NCBI GenBank assembly: GCA_023512835.1
Contig: CM042085.1
Location: forward strand, 48,532,189 to 48,596,188
From: Taxillus chinensis
Lineage: Eukaryota > Streptophyta > Magnoliopsida > Santalales > Loranthaceae
Direction: 5' to 3'
DNA length: 64,000 bases
This document shows, in pieces, positions 21,249 to 32,339 of the stretch. Position 1 is the first letter of the stretch, and each line of letters starts with the position of its first letter. The notes below the pieces were generated by a model. The model did not search any database, was not told the origin of the DNA, and was given only the letters and a program-made list of their open reading frames with translations. The translations under genes and the position numbers were made by a program.

Positions 21249-23017
21249 TGAGAGTAAAAGGGTGAGGGAGAAGGAGAGAAGAGCTTTGCCGGAACAGGTG
21301 CGCCAAGGATTTAGGGTTTTGAGAGTTGGTAGCGATAACCTCGGTTGACGCCGATGGTGCGGTTTAAGTAGGATCCTTTCCGTGGAAGCAAGTGGATCTT
21401 GAGTTTAAGCAAAATGAACAGTGAGCCACTCGACTTCCTTATGTTATTAGAAGTGATAGATTAGCGCCGTCGAATAGACTTATGACGTGGCGGCTGTGCT
21501 AACCATTCAAAGATGACAGCTGTGGGCATACTTCCGGATTTTTGAAAAGATAAGTATCGGGCTCGATGCGTGCATTAAATGAACCATCACTATCCCTCCT
21601 CAAAAATAAGTGATGTATGATAATTACTTGGTTTACCGCAAATTGAGAATTCCAAGAGTCAGGAGGAAATAAACCGACTTTCATCCGGAGAAGGATAATC
21701 CATATAAAGAACATCCGGATGAGACTGACTAACTGTCCGTATAACAGAGTGTTGAAAAGAGATGATTCCTTTGCGGTCTTGATGTCGAGGGAGTATGAAG
21801 TACCACAATACCTCAGAAATCCGAGACATCTGACAGGATATAGCAATGAAATGCAAAGAGAATCTGAACCCGTGACTTAACAAATAGATGCTTTGAAGAG
21901 CAGGTCTCGTCAGGTTCGGGTTAGTCCGGATAAACAATATAAGAGTATAACACACAATCCGTACTAAGAAGAGACAGAACTTATGCATAAAAAGTTAAGT
22001 GCTAGACACATACAACGAAGTGAAAACCATCATACTGAAATCAATGTATGTGTGAGATAATTAACACATAAATCCAATAGGTCAACATAGCCAATCCTTT
22101 ATACTGACAATGAGAGCAAAGATTAATTAGATTTATATGACTTCATCCATCAGAGAATGTATGAGTGAAAATGAAAGGAAGAGCACATGATGTATGATGT
22201 TGCAACCGACTGTCATGCCTAAAATGCTAGGAAGAGGAAGATAACAGCCAAGCAATCTGCAATTCCGATTCAATAGTGCAAATCCAATCAGCTTTATGAG
22301 TGAGAGTTATAGGGCGGAACATCCGAGACATATCAGAGAGGCATTACTTAATAATAAGCTTTCTCTCGCCCTGTAGTCATGCCTTTTGGTGAAACAGGGG
22401 GCCTTACTTAAGATTTAATGAAGTATTCTCTCCCCCTGAGATCAGCGAATCATTTTGATGCGATCTTCTCGAGGATGACTCCCCCTCAGATAGACAGCCA
22501 GGAAAGAGGTCATGAAGTACGAATCCGAGGGTTTTACTTTAATAATAGAGAAAGCAATTTCTCCCTCGTTGACTTTTAGGGCCTGTCAAGACGTTTCCTG
22601 TTTAACATGAATCGTGAGAAACTGCTGCCTATCCTTGATTTACTTCACTCAAGTAGCTGATCGGCAGACACAATGAATTTCCACTTTCAATCCGAGCTAT
22701 CCCAAATCATTCCTCAACCATGCATCTTAGATATTTCAGTCAGTTATTAAATCATAAGACATATGATGGAAGATGGAGTTGAATTGAATTCATGACATCA
22801 GAATAGGATTTGTGTCATATTAATTTAATTATGTTTACTTGATTTACTGTTAGTCCGGATAGGCAAGCATCCTCCCATATGAACTTAGTGAGAAATATCA
22901 GAGCATTTACACAATTAAAGTAAGATAGTTAAACATGAAGTTCAGTATCTATCACTAACCATGAAGTACAATAATGCATGTTCTGAAAGTAACTATTGAT
23001 GGATAACAGGTGAGAAG
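21249..23017 (-). other. Spacer between pol and the additional ORF of element B
   Basis: Non-coding as far as can be seen. GGGGGAG boxes occur in element orientation (complement at 22430-22436 and 22479-22485), with the conserved AGACAGCCAGGAAAGAGG block (near 22493) between repeated GTAATA-type segments. No splice signals can be asserted by eye, but a spliced or internally initiated mRNA would be needed to express the downstream ORF. Confidence 0.7.
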
Positions 23018-26000
23018 CTATGCAGAAAAGTCAAGTATACCTAATTTGAGAAGAAGTTCAGAAAATCTTACATCAGGTAGGGGCTTTGTAAGTATATCCA
23101 CCAGTTGATCTTTAGTAGCAACATGTTCCAGGGATATGTGTTTTTTAAGAACATGATCGCGAATGAAATGATGTCTGACTTCAATATGTTTTGTCTTTGG
23201 ATGCATGACGGGATTATTGCTTATAGCAATAGCACTGGTAGTGTCACAGTAGAGTGGAACAGATGTCATGTTGAAACCGTAATCAGTGAGTTGACTTTGC
23301 ATCCAGAGAAGCTGTGCGTAGCAACTCCTAGCAGCAATATATTCCGCTTCAGCAGTAGATGTTGATACGGAATTCTGCTTCTTACTGAACCAAGAGATCA
23401 ATCTGTTTCCAAGGAATTGGCATGTACCACTGGTGCTTTTCCTGTCTATGCAACACCCGCAAAATTTTTTTTATCAGCGTCAAGAATATCCGGATAAGGC
23501 GAACTTAGACTCTTTTGGGTACCAGAGTCCCAAATTAATTGTCCCTTTGAGATAACTTAATATCCGTTTTATGTGAAGCATATGTGACTCTTTGGGATTC
23601 GCCTGATATCTTGCGCAGATGCAAGTTGCAAACATTATGTCCGGGCGACTTGCTATAAGGTACAGCAAGGATCCAATCATCCCTCTATACTCAGTCACAT
23701 TCACTGATTTGCCATCAACATCTAGGTCTAACTTGGCACTGACTGACATTGGAGTGTTGACGGGAGATGAACCTTCCATACCAAACTTCTTGATTAAGTC
23801 ACGAGTGTACTTAGCTTGGTTGATGAAGATCCCTTCCTTCAGTTGTTTGACCTCGATCCCAAGGAAGTAGGACAGTTCTCCCATCATACTCATCTCAAAC
23901 TTGCCAGTCATCAACTTGGCGAACTCATCACAAAGTTTCAGATTAGTTGATCAAAAAATGATATCATCCACGTAGATCTGTACGATCAGAGTATGTGTCT
24001 TCTCTTTCCATAAGAATAGCGTGGTGTCGATCTTCCCTTTTTGGAAGTTGTGAGCGAGTAAGAATTCCGAAAGTGTGTCGTACCAGGCTCTTGGAGCTTA
24101 CTTCAATCCATACAAGGCTTTCCTTAGTTTGTAGACCAGATGTCCAGCCTTTGGTTCAATGAAGCCTGGAGGTTGTTCAACATATACCTCCTCTTGAAGA
24201 TCTCCATTTAGAAATGCACTCTTGACATCCATTTGATAAACTTTGAAGTTTTCGTAAGAAGCATATGCCAAGAACATTCTGATTGCCTCAAGTCGGGCTA
24301 CTGGAGCAAAAGTTTTGTGATAGTCTATTCTTTCTTCATGATGATAACCCTTGGCTACCAGTTAGGCTTTGTTCCGGATTACGATTCCGTCCGTATGAAG
24401 TTTGTTCCGGAACACCCATTTAACTCTAATGACTTGTTGAGACTTTGGCCTAGGTACAAGAGTCCACACATCATTCCTTTTGAACTGATTTAACTCTTCC
24501 TGCATGGCATTTATCCAATTTGAATCTTGAAGAGCTTCTTCCCCTACTTTTGGCTCTATCTGCGACAAAAAGCAAGAGTAGAGGCACATGTTGGAGGTGG
24601 CTGCTCTTGTTCTAACACCAACAGTAGGATCACCAATTACTAGTTCTTGAGGGTGGCTTTGAGTCCACCTATAGTTTTGCGCAAGTGGTGGTGAATACTC
24701 AATGATTTTAAGCTCTGTCAGATTAGGTGGTCCTTGGTCGTCCACTGATTGAGCTTCTTCTGGGCCAGTGTTATTCAAATTTACAGGTTCTGGAGTATTT
24801 TGAGGCTCTCCATTACTGTTCATTTCCGTATTAACTGGTCCGGATGGACTAGAAGGTACTCCGATATTTTGAATATTCGAAGGAATATATCCGGAGTTAT
24901 GTGGAAGTCCCGAGTCCGATTCATCCGTAGCATCATCTGCATCATTTCTTCGTTCTTCATTGGTGCCACATGGTTGGTCAGTAGAAGTAACAGGAACATT
25001 CATAAACTTTGAGTAGTCAATGTTGTCATCTTGATCCTGCACATTAGAACTTGAAGAACCAACTTTCGACCAATCCGTGTTAGCTTCATCAAAAGTCACA
25101 TGGATAGATTCTTCAACTTTGAAAAGTTTTCTATTGAAAATTCGATAAGCCTTGCTATGTAATGAGTATCCAACAAATATCCCATCATCAGATTTTGGTT
25201 CAAATTTATTCCGAGATTCTTTTCCATTGTTCAGTACGTAGCAAGTACACCCAAAGGTCCTGAAATGTGAAATAGAAGGCTTTTGGCCTTTCCACATCTC
25301 GTAGGGTGTTTTCATGGTTAATTTATTTATAAGAGTCCTGTTCTGAACATAACAGGCAGTAAACACCGCTTCAGCCCATAGACTGAGAGGAAGCTTTGCC
25401 CCTGCTAACATTGATCTGCCAGCCTCGACTAAAGTGCGATTCTTGCGCTCAGCTACCCCATTTTATTATGGAGTTCTGGGCGCAGAGAAGTCGTGCTGAA
25501 TGCCCTGTTCAGAACAATATGACCTCATATCTGAGAAATCAAATTCTGTACCATGATCACTCCTGATGCATTTAATGCTCAGTCCTTGTGAATTGCTTAT
25601 CCAGTTGAAGAGATCGACAAGGTGTTCAAAGGCTTGATCCTTAGATTTTAGGAACATCACCCATGTGTATCTGGTGAAGTCATCGATAACCACTAGAGTG
25701 TATCTCGCACCAGCAAGTAAAGAGACAGAAATGGGACCACAAAGGTCCATGTGAAGAAGTTATAAAGGAGCAGTTATTGAATTAACTATTTTGCTCTTAA
25801 AACTATGTTTGGTCTGTTTACCAAGTTGGCATTCTCAACAGAGAGTGTCTCTGGAGTATTTGTGTTTAGGCAAACCAGTGACCAAATCAAGCGACACTAA
25901 TTTAGACAAGGTCTTAAAATTTAAATGTGCGCAACAACGCTTGTGCCATAGCCAACTATCTTCATGTGATGCTGTAGTGAGGAAGCATACAGGGTCCGAA

Positions 26001-26413
26001 GAATTGTTTCTCAAGACCACAGAATATATGTCCCCATCTCTTGATCCGGATAACTTAATATCTCCGGATAAGTTATCTCTAACTGTGCAGGTGTTTGACA
26101 AAAAGGAAACTGTGAATCCTTTGTCACATAAATTACTGACACTCAGCAGATTATGCTTCAAACCTTCGACTAATGCAACCTTAGTAATTGATACACAGCC
26201 GTTGGTTAAAGTGCCATACCCCACAGTCTTACCTTTACTGTTGTCACCATATGTCACGGATGGGCCTCGTATGTCAGTAACATCCACGAGCAGAGACTTA
26301 TCACCTGTCATATGTCCGGAGCATCCACTATCCAGTATCCACTTGCTTAAATTGATCTTTGACTTCAAGTGAGATGACAGTGAATTCCATAGATGCTCCT
26401 GCAAGACAACAGA
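23018..26413 (-). pseudogene. Pro-pol region of copia element B, broken
   Basis: Retropepsin and pre-integrase (25835-26404) show ILDSGCSGHMTGD and LWHKRCCAHLNF and end at a TGA inside the pre-integrase zinc finger (C-stop-E-C). The integrase core (25466-25750) has MDLCGPIS, VIDDFTRYTW and SDHGTEF. The integrase C-terminus, linker and RT start are at 24362-25411, with WVFRNKL. The RT middle (about 23915-24361) is broken: the position of the catalytic YVDD is readable near 23960 but the frame is interrupted. RT end and RNase H (23018-23914) contain [26 protein letters not shown] and TKHIEVRHHFIRDH. A run of T at about 23467-23473 marks an indel. Confidence 0.92.
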
Positions 26414-28714
26414 TTACATTTTTGGTGCCCAAACTTGTTTTGGGCGGTTAGGAGAAGCAACAACAGTGTCAACTGTTCCGGATTTTATATTTCTAGGAAC
26501 TTTAACTTTCCAAGTTGACTTAGCTTTTTCCGGCTTAGTTGCTTCTTCAACTTGGGTTTTTTTAGGTGAAATACTCCAAGGAGTTTTAGATTTAGCTTTT
26601 CGAGAAGAACCCTTTTTAACAACCGGATTTTTATTGATTAAAGAATGATTACATAACCAGTCATTAGATAGACTCCAACACTCATAGTGATAATGACCTA
26701 TTTCGCGACATATCGAACAGACACTGTGATGAGGAGTTACAACAGGGGATACAGGTTTCTTAGGTTTTACAGGTGTTCTACTCTGTTCCCTATGGCCTAA
26801 TCCTTTGCGAACGAGTGATGCGCTCTTGGCCCTGGATGCGTCAGCCTTAGCCTTTCCTTTGTTTATGGGTGCTGCAGTTTTGGCTTTAACTGCAGCAGCT
26901 TTCCCGTCATCGTTTGGTACGGGTGCTACTACTTCAGGATTAGTAGTAACAGCCTCTATTCCACAATCATAAACTATGGTGCCACCTGAAACAAAACCAT
27001 CCAACGGTTTAGATGTACTAACAGGATATAGGTTGGTTAGTTTTGGAGTGTAGTCCGGAGGGCACTCAGTAGCTGGAGCAGTGGAATTGGATTCGGATCC
27101 TAGGCCAGGTTTGACTCGGATATTGTCAAGATTAGTTCTAAATGTAGAGGTTATTTCTCCGGATTTTAGCCATTTACGATTTATTTCCTTTTCTTTCTCA
27201 AGTTTAATCTCGAGTCTTTTAAGATTTATATTCATGCTTGTGAGGTTGGTATTCAGCAGGTGATTCTCAGCTCTTAGGTCGTGATACCAAACCTCCCTGC
27301 TTCGGTAGTCAGCTATGTCCTTTTCAAGTTTAGAAACAATAAGTTCTAGGCGCTTAGTCTGACCACTCATATTTTGATACATTTGAGTAATTATTAATCT
27401 CTCATTCTTTTCATCATCACGTTCCTTAGTAAGAGATTCTAGTTTACTCAAGAGCTCAGAGATAGAAAGTACCTCAGTATTTGCCATGAGGCAGACGTTC
27501 GCCTTTTCCGTTGGTTCGTCGTCTGAAGATTCCTCTTCTTCTTCCGAGCCACTATTGTATTTTAAGACGAACGCCTTCCTCTTCATTTTGCTGTTGTCTG
27601 AGGTGGAGCGTCGGGGTTTAACCTTGTCATCCTTGTCAGCCATCTTGGGTTTGGATCTATAGTCCTTGGCCCAATGACCAGGTTTCCCGCAGTTGTAGCA
27701 GTCTTGGGATGTTGACTCCGACCGCTCCTTCCTTCTCGAGGATGAGGAAGAGCCTCTTCTGAATCCTTTTTTGCTTTTCCGTAGGAATCGTGTGAAGGAT
27801 TTCACCAGAAGTGCTATTTCTTCTTCCATGACCGAGTCAGAGTTTTCTGACTTTTTCGTATCATCCTCCATCAGCATGCTTGGTCCAGCTGTAGCCTTAA
27901 GAGCTACCCCCTTTTCTTTCCAAGCTATCTTCTCGTCTCGGTCAGTGTATTTGAATCTGACCTCATGAGTCCGTAGCTCTCCATATAGCTCTTCAAGGGG
28001 AGCATACTGCCAGTTGTCTTTGGATTGCATCTGAAGCTGCTTGGAGTAATAGCAATCCGGCAAGGAACGAAAGAACTTGTCATTTATTTGGAACTGAGTG
28101 TAATGCTCGTTGACAATTTTCAATTCCAGGATAAGCTTACCGAATCGCCGTTAGATGCTCTCCAGGGGTTCGCCAGGTTTATGGTTGAAGCTCTCAAAAT
28201 TCTGTCTGAGAGCGCAAATGACGTTCTGCATCTGGGACTGACTTCCTTCATATAGAATAGTCAATTTGTCCCACACAGCTTTTGTTGTCGTGCAGCCCTA
28301 GACGTCCGTGAAAGCCTCTGAATCCAAGGACGATGTCACGTAAGCTAGAGCCTTTTCACTGGCGTATTGCCAGGCTCTTTCATCATGAGTGAGTTCAGCA
28401 TCAGTCTTTGGTCTCCTGACCCCATTTTCTTCGATGGTCATCGGAATGGGAAGCTCCTGATGAAGACACGGCCACATTAGATGATCATGACAGGTCATGA
28501 ACATCTTCATGCGAGCTTTCCACTGGGAGAAAAGCTCTGGTGTGAACTTGGGTGGTTTGCTTAAAGTGTAGCCTGAACTCTGTGGTTGAGGAGCAGCGGC
28601 AGCAGCAGGTTGAGGTGGATCAACATTTTCACTGCTGCTTCGGTTGGGAAGGGGCTCTTGAGCTCCCCTAGAGTTGAGGCGAGTATTGAATAGCATGCTA
28701 CTTTCTTCAGCCAT
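26414..28714 (-). pseudogene. Gag of copia element B, two early stops then a 569-codon open stretch
   Basis: It starts at ATG 28714 (MAEESSMLF). TAG 28298-28300 falls at codon 139, and a TAA follows in ESI-stop-RRFGK (near 28155). After that the frame is open from about 28123 to the TAA 26414-26416. Visible features are the UBN2-like core, the CCHC zinc knuckle CYNCGKPGHWAKDY (last Cys changed to Tyr), the acidic run GSEEEEESSDDEP, a coiled-coil-like segment (LSKLESLTKERDDEKNERL, then RLELIVSKLEKDI), a basic Ala/Lys region and a second CCHC motif, CSICREIGHYHYEC. Two CCHC knuckles and a long gag fit Sirevirus-like copia elements. Confidence 0.9.
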
Positions 28715-28761
28715 TGTTAAGTTGAGAGGGAGTTAGGGATCTCTACGAGCAGGTAAAACTT

Positions 28762-28773
28762 GCTTTGATACCA
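28762..28773 (-). other. Primer binding site of element B, one base off canonical
   Basis: The complement reads TGGTATCAAAGC against canonical TGGTATCAGAGC in A and C. The G to A change may be post-insertion deamination. It sits two bases from the LTR end. Confidence 0.85.
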
Positions 28774-28775
28774 CT

Positions 28776-30140
28776 TGTTGGTCCCGGAGAGCCTAAGGGG
28801 GGGGGGGGTGAATAGGCTCTTTGAAAATTCTTTCTCTCTCTCTTAATGGCTTAGACACTCACTCTGGTTAAACGTATAAAATCAGTGCGGAAGATTAACC
28901 AGGTAGTGGAAGTATGTTGCTTTATTATCTGAAGATAATTACAACAAGGCAAAATAACGTTTTAGCTGATTACAACAAAACACTCTGTTATTGTTACACA
29001 CACTTGGCAGTTAATCTCTGTGTTTGGCTCTTTTCAAGATATACGCTTATGAATGTATAAGTACAAGTAAGCACGTGCAATCTCTTCTTATTTACATTGC
29101 TTCAGGCATATATATAGACACCCTAGAAGTCTATCTTGGAACTGTATTTTCCGAGCAGTGTGAAGCATTGAAGTTCTTCATCGGAAAATGCTGAAGCTTT
29201 AACTGCTGCGGATGTGGAGCTCGAAATATTAGAAGCATAAGTTGTAATGAATTCTTTGCTTGATTCTAATTGTATTTGAGACCGCGTCCACATCTCCGCG
29301 TGATCCACGTGTAAGGTAATTTAGGTCTACAACGGGTTTGTCTTACATCGGGACGAAGCGAACTGATTGTAATTAATACGGCTCGAAAATGATGAAGCAG
29401 CGTCTTTTTAGTCCATCATAAGGTTCCTTACTCCATATCAGCGAAGCTCGGATCCTTACTCCGTGTCAGTGGTTGCTTACTCCGTGTGAATGAAGTCCTG
29501 GAATCCTTATTCCGTGTCAGCGCTTTCTTACTCCGCATGAGTAGTGGTTCAGAGAGCTTACTCCGCATCAACTCTTCCTTACTCCGTATGAGTAGTGGTC
29601 CGGAGAGCTTACTCCGCATCAGCGCTTCCTTACTCCTGCATGAGTAATGGTTCGGATTCCTTATTCCGCATTTGATGTCCTTACTCCGCAACAATTGTCC
29701 TTACTTCGCTCGAATGACAGACTCGGATTTCTTCGTCCGTGTCTTCTTTTTCTTAGTCCGGTTGGAGTGACAACTTTGATTCTTTCTCTCTCACAAGTCT
29801 CTTTTACTCCATGCAAGATGTAGACTCAGGAACTTACTCCGCATTAATTGACAATCTTGTTGAGTGTTAGACGCGGGTTCCTAGTCGTTTTGTCAAGTGT
29901 TTAATCAGCATGAAGGGTCCTTACTCCGGATGATGACTTGGTTATATACCAAGTGAATGACGACACTCATGATGATCCGGATCAGGATTATGTATCCTGT
30001 CCTTAGCTTTGTCCTCACATGAGTAGGTCTGGATTTAGAGTTAACTCATCTGCATAGACTTAATGGTAAACATGAAACACCTCGAGTCAAATTACATAGG
30101 GTTTGTTCCGCATTATCCAAATTCTCGGTTTGATCCAACA
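28776..30140 (-). repeat. 5' LTR of copia element B
   Basis: It runs TGTTGG to CCAACA and ends at the target duplication CAACT. It contains a TATA candidate (29109-29116), the AATAAA complement TTTATT (28921-28926) and the ACTC-N5-GAGT array (about 29420-29930). Confidence 0.95.
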
Positions 30141-31039
30141 CAACTCAATGACAAGTTTTCTGCTCCTTGCTGGATCACTACTACTCTAAGCAGCTCCACA
30201 TGTAAGCGGACAAGAACTGGCAGTATGCTCCCCTTGAAGAACTATACGAGAGCTACAGACTCATGAGGTCAGATTCAAATATACTGACCGAGATGAGAAA
30301 ATAGCTCGGAAAGAAAAAGGAGTAGCTTTTAAAGCTACGGAATGTCTCAGCATACAACGGGATGATGATACGGAAGAGTTAGAGAACTCTGGCTCGGACG
30401 TTGAAGAGGAAATAGCTTTTCTAGTCAAATCCTTTGAACGATTAATGCGGAAAAGCAAAAAAGGTTTCAGAAGAGGCTCCTTATCATCATCCAGAAGGAA
30501 GGAGCGATCGGAGTCTAGTTCCCAAGACTGCTACAACTGTGGGAAATCGGGTCACTGGGCCAAGGATTGTAAATCCAAATCAAAAACGGTCGATAAAAGT
30601 GACAAAGTTAAACCCCGACGCTCAACCTTAGAAAACAGCAAGAACAAGAGAATGGCGTTCATCACAAAGTACATCAGTGGCTTGGAAGAAGAGGAGGAAT
30701 CCTCTAATGATGAGCCAACCACGAAGCTGAACGTCTGCCTCATGGCAAATACTAAGGTACCTTCTATCTCTGAGCTCATGAGTAAATTAGAATCTCTTAT
30801 TGCTGAACGTGATCATGAAAAGAATGAGAGACTAATAATTACTTAAATGTACAAAGATATGGATGGTTAAGCTAAACGTCTTGAGTTTACTATTGCAAGA
30901 CTTGAAAAAGACATAGCTGACTTTAGGAGTAAAGAGCTTGGTATCACGATCTAAGAGCTGAAAATCATTTGCTGAATACCAACCTAAATGGCCTAACTAT
31001 TAATCTTAAAAGACTCGAGAATAAACTTGAAAAGGAAAA
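30141..31039 (+). pseudogene. Gag fragment 3 of element D (zinc knuckle and acidic region)
   Basis: It begins with the second CAACT and continues gag collinearly: a degraded QLQMQ/ALEE region, then KGFRRGS, the intact CCHC knuckle CYNCGKSGHWAKDC (30529-30570), EEEEESSNDEP and MANTKVPSISELMSKLESL (30445-30846). A stop at 30844-30846 is followed by the coiled-coil-like stretch, out of frame in places. It is cut at 31039 by element C. Confidence 0.92.
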
Positions 31040-31244
31040 TGTTGGATCAAGCCTAGAATTTGGATAATGCTGATAAAGCCCTATGTAATTTGATTTGAGA
31101 TCTTTTTGTTTTGTCTTTAATCATTGCAGAAGATATGTTATTAATCCGGAGATACACTCGTAAGAACAAAGCTAAGGACAGGATACATAATCCTGATCCG
31201 GACGAGAGTGAGTGTAGTCAAACACTTGGTAAATAACCAAGTCC

Positions 31245-31680
31245 CCCATACATACGGAGTAAGGAAGTACTGATGCAGAATAAGGACCCGAGTCTTTATT
31301 CGTACGGAGTAAGGAAACCAGATGCGGAGTAAGGAATCCGGACCACTCACTCATGCGGAGTAAGGATGTGCTAGTACGGAGTAAGCCATCCGATCCTTTA
31401 AACTCGCACGGAGTAAGAAACTCGTACGGAGTAAGGAACTTACATGCGGAGTAAGGATGTGCTAGTACAGAGTAAGCCATCTGATCCTTTAAACTCGCAC
31501 GGAGTAAGAAACTCGTACGGAGTAAGGAACTTACATGCGGAGTAAGGAAGCGCTGATACGGAGTAAGCATCCGCTGACACGGACTAAGGATTCCAGTACC
31601 AAATAGATATGGAGTAAGCAACCACTGACACGGAGTAAGGTTCCGAGCTTCATTAGCAACAGAGTAAGGAAAATTACACC
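31245..31680 (+). repeat. Array of ACTC-N5-GAGT units (CTCATGCGGAGTAAGGAA type) in the LTR of C
   Basis: More than 20 units of 15-20 bp built on CGGAGTAAGGA lie upstream of the TATA candidate. Many units read ACTC(A/G)TGCGGAGT or similar, so ACTC and GAGT form the arms of a short palindrome. The same array is found in every LTR of this family in the window, including E and F. Confidence 0.9.
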
Positions 31681-31971
31681 GGACCAAGAAAATGCTACTT
31701 CAACTTACCGCATTTAAAGTTATCAGCTCGTGGTGTCCCGATGTAAGACAAACTCGTTGAGAACCTGAAGAATCTTACACGTGGATCACCCGAATATGTG
31801 AACACAACTTTAATTATACTTGGGAACTCACAAAGGCACTTATACTCTTCAAACCCAAGATCTTGATCTCCACAAACCACAGCAGTCAAGGTAGAGAGAT
31901 TACCGAGGAATAGTTAGTGCTGAACGCATTCCGGAACTACAAGTTCCAATGTTGTCTCGTAGGAATGTTTG

Positions 31972-31979
31972 TATAAATA
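31972..31979 (+). promoter_or_regulatory. TATA-box candidate in the 5' LTR of C
   Basis: TATAAATA lies between the repeat array and the AATAAA at 32139. Position and spacing match the TATA runs of the other LTRs. Confidence 0.55.
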
Positions 31980-32138
31980 TTCATATTTGTACATTTAAAA
32001 ATGTGTGAGCGAGCGAGCCTAAATCAACCCTGTGTATGCACAAGAGTTCAAAGAGATAATATAGGCTAGGGTGTGAATCCTTTTGTAAACAGAGTGTAAA
32101 AGAGTCTTGCTTCCATTTTGTTGTATTTATCTTTTGAT

Positions 32139-32144
32139 AATAAA
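32139..32144 (+). promoter_or_regulatory. Polyadenylation signal in the LTR of C
   Basis: AATAAA in TTGATAATAAAAC is conserved in the LTRs of A, B and D at the same distance from the TATA candidate. It would define the end of R. Confidence 0.5.
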
Positions 32145-32281
32145 ACAAAAAACTTCCACTATCTGGTTATCTTCCGTAGTGATTCTATCACTTAACTAGA
32201 TAGGTGTCGTGTCATAAGAGAATCAAAAGAGTTTCAATAAGAGCCTATTCACCCCCTTCTAGGCTCCAAGGGACCATCAAG

Positions 32282-32293
32282 TGGTATCAGAGC
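32282..32293 (+). other. Primer binding site of element C (initiator tRNA-Met)
   Basis: TGGTATCAGAGC starts two bases after the LTR end. It is canonical for plant Ty1/copia. Confidence 0.95.
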
Positions 32294-32339
32294 CTTTTTA
32301 TTTGTTCTAAGTAGAGATCCCACTCTTTCACTCTCAACA

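Larger units (their letters stand above)
17053..30140 (-). mobile_element. Copia element B, full length, best preserved
   Basis: LTRs at 17053-18398 and 28776-30140 flank, on the minus strand, PBS, gag, pol, spacer, additional ORF and polypurine tract. The exact target duplication CAACT (17048-17052 and 30141-30145) lies within gag of element D and proves the nesting. Total length is 13,088 bp, long for copia because of the roughly 1.8 kb spacer and 2.7 kb additional ORF. The open frames are longer than in A, C or D, but each gene still has stops. Confidence 0.95.
31040..32279 (+). repeat. 5' LTR of copia element C
   Basis: TGTTGGATCAAGCC begins and GGACCATCA ends the LTR, next to the PBS. 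It holds the repeat array (31245-31680), a TATA candidate (31972-31979), AATAAA (32139-32144) and the GAGCCT/AGGCTC hairpin (32241-32266). Confidence 0.95.

Noticed and set aside
31141..31687. Repetitive open frames of about 170 codons inside LTR arrays (also 51033-51485, 17706-18074, 29428-29694)
   Set aside because: They are translations of the short tandem LTR units. The peptide repeats change with every copy and have no start context or partner gene.
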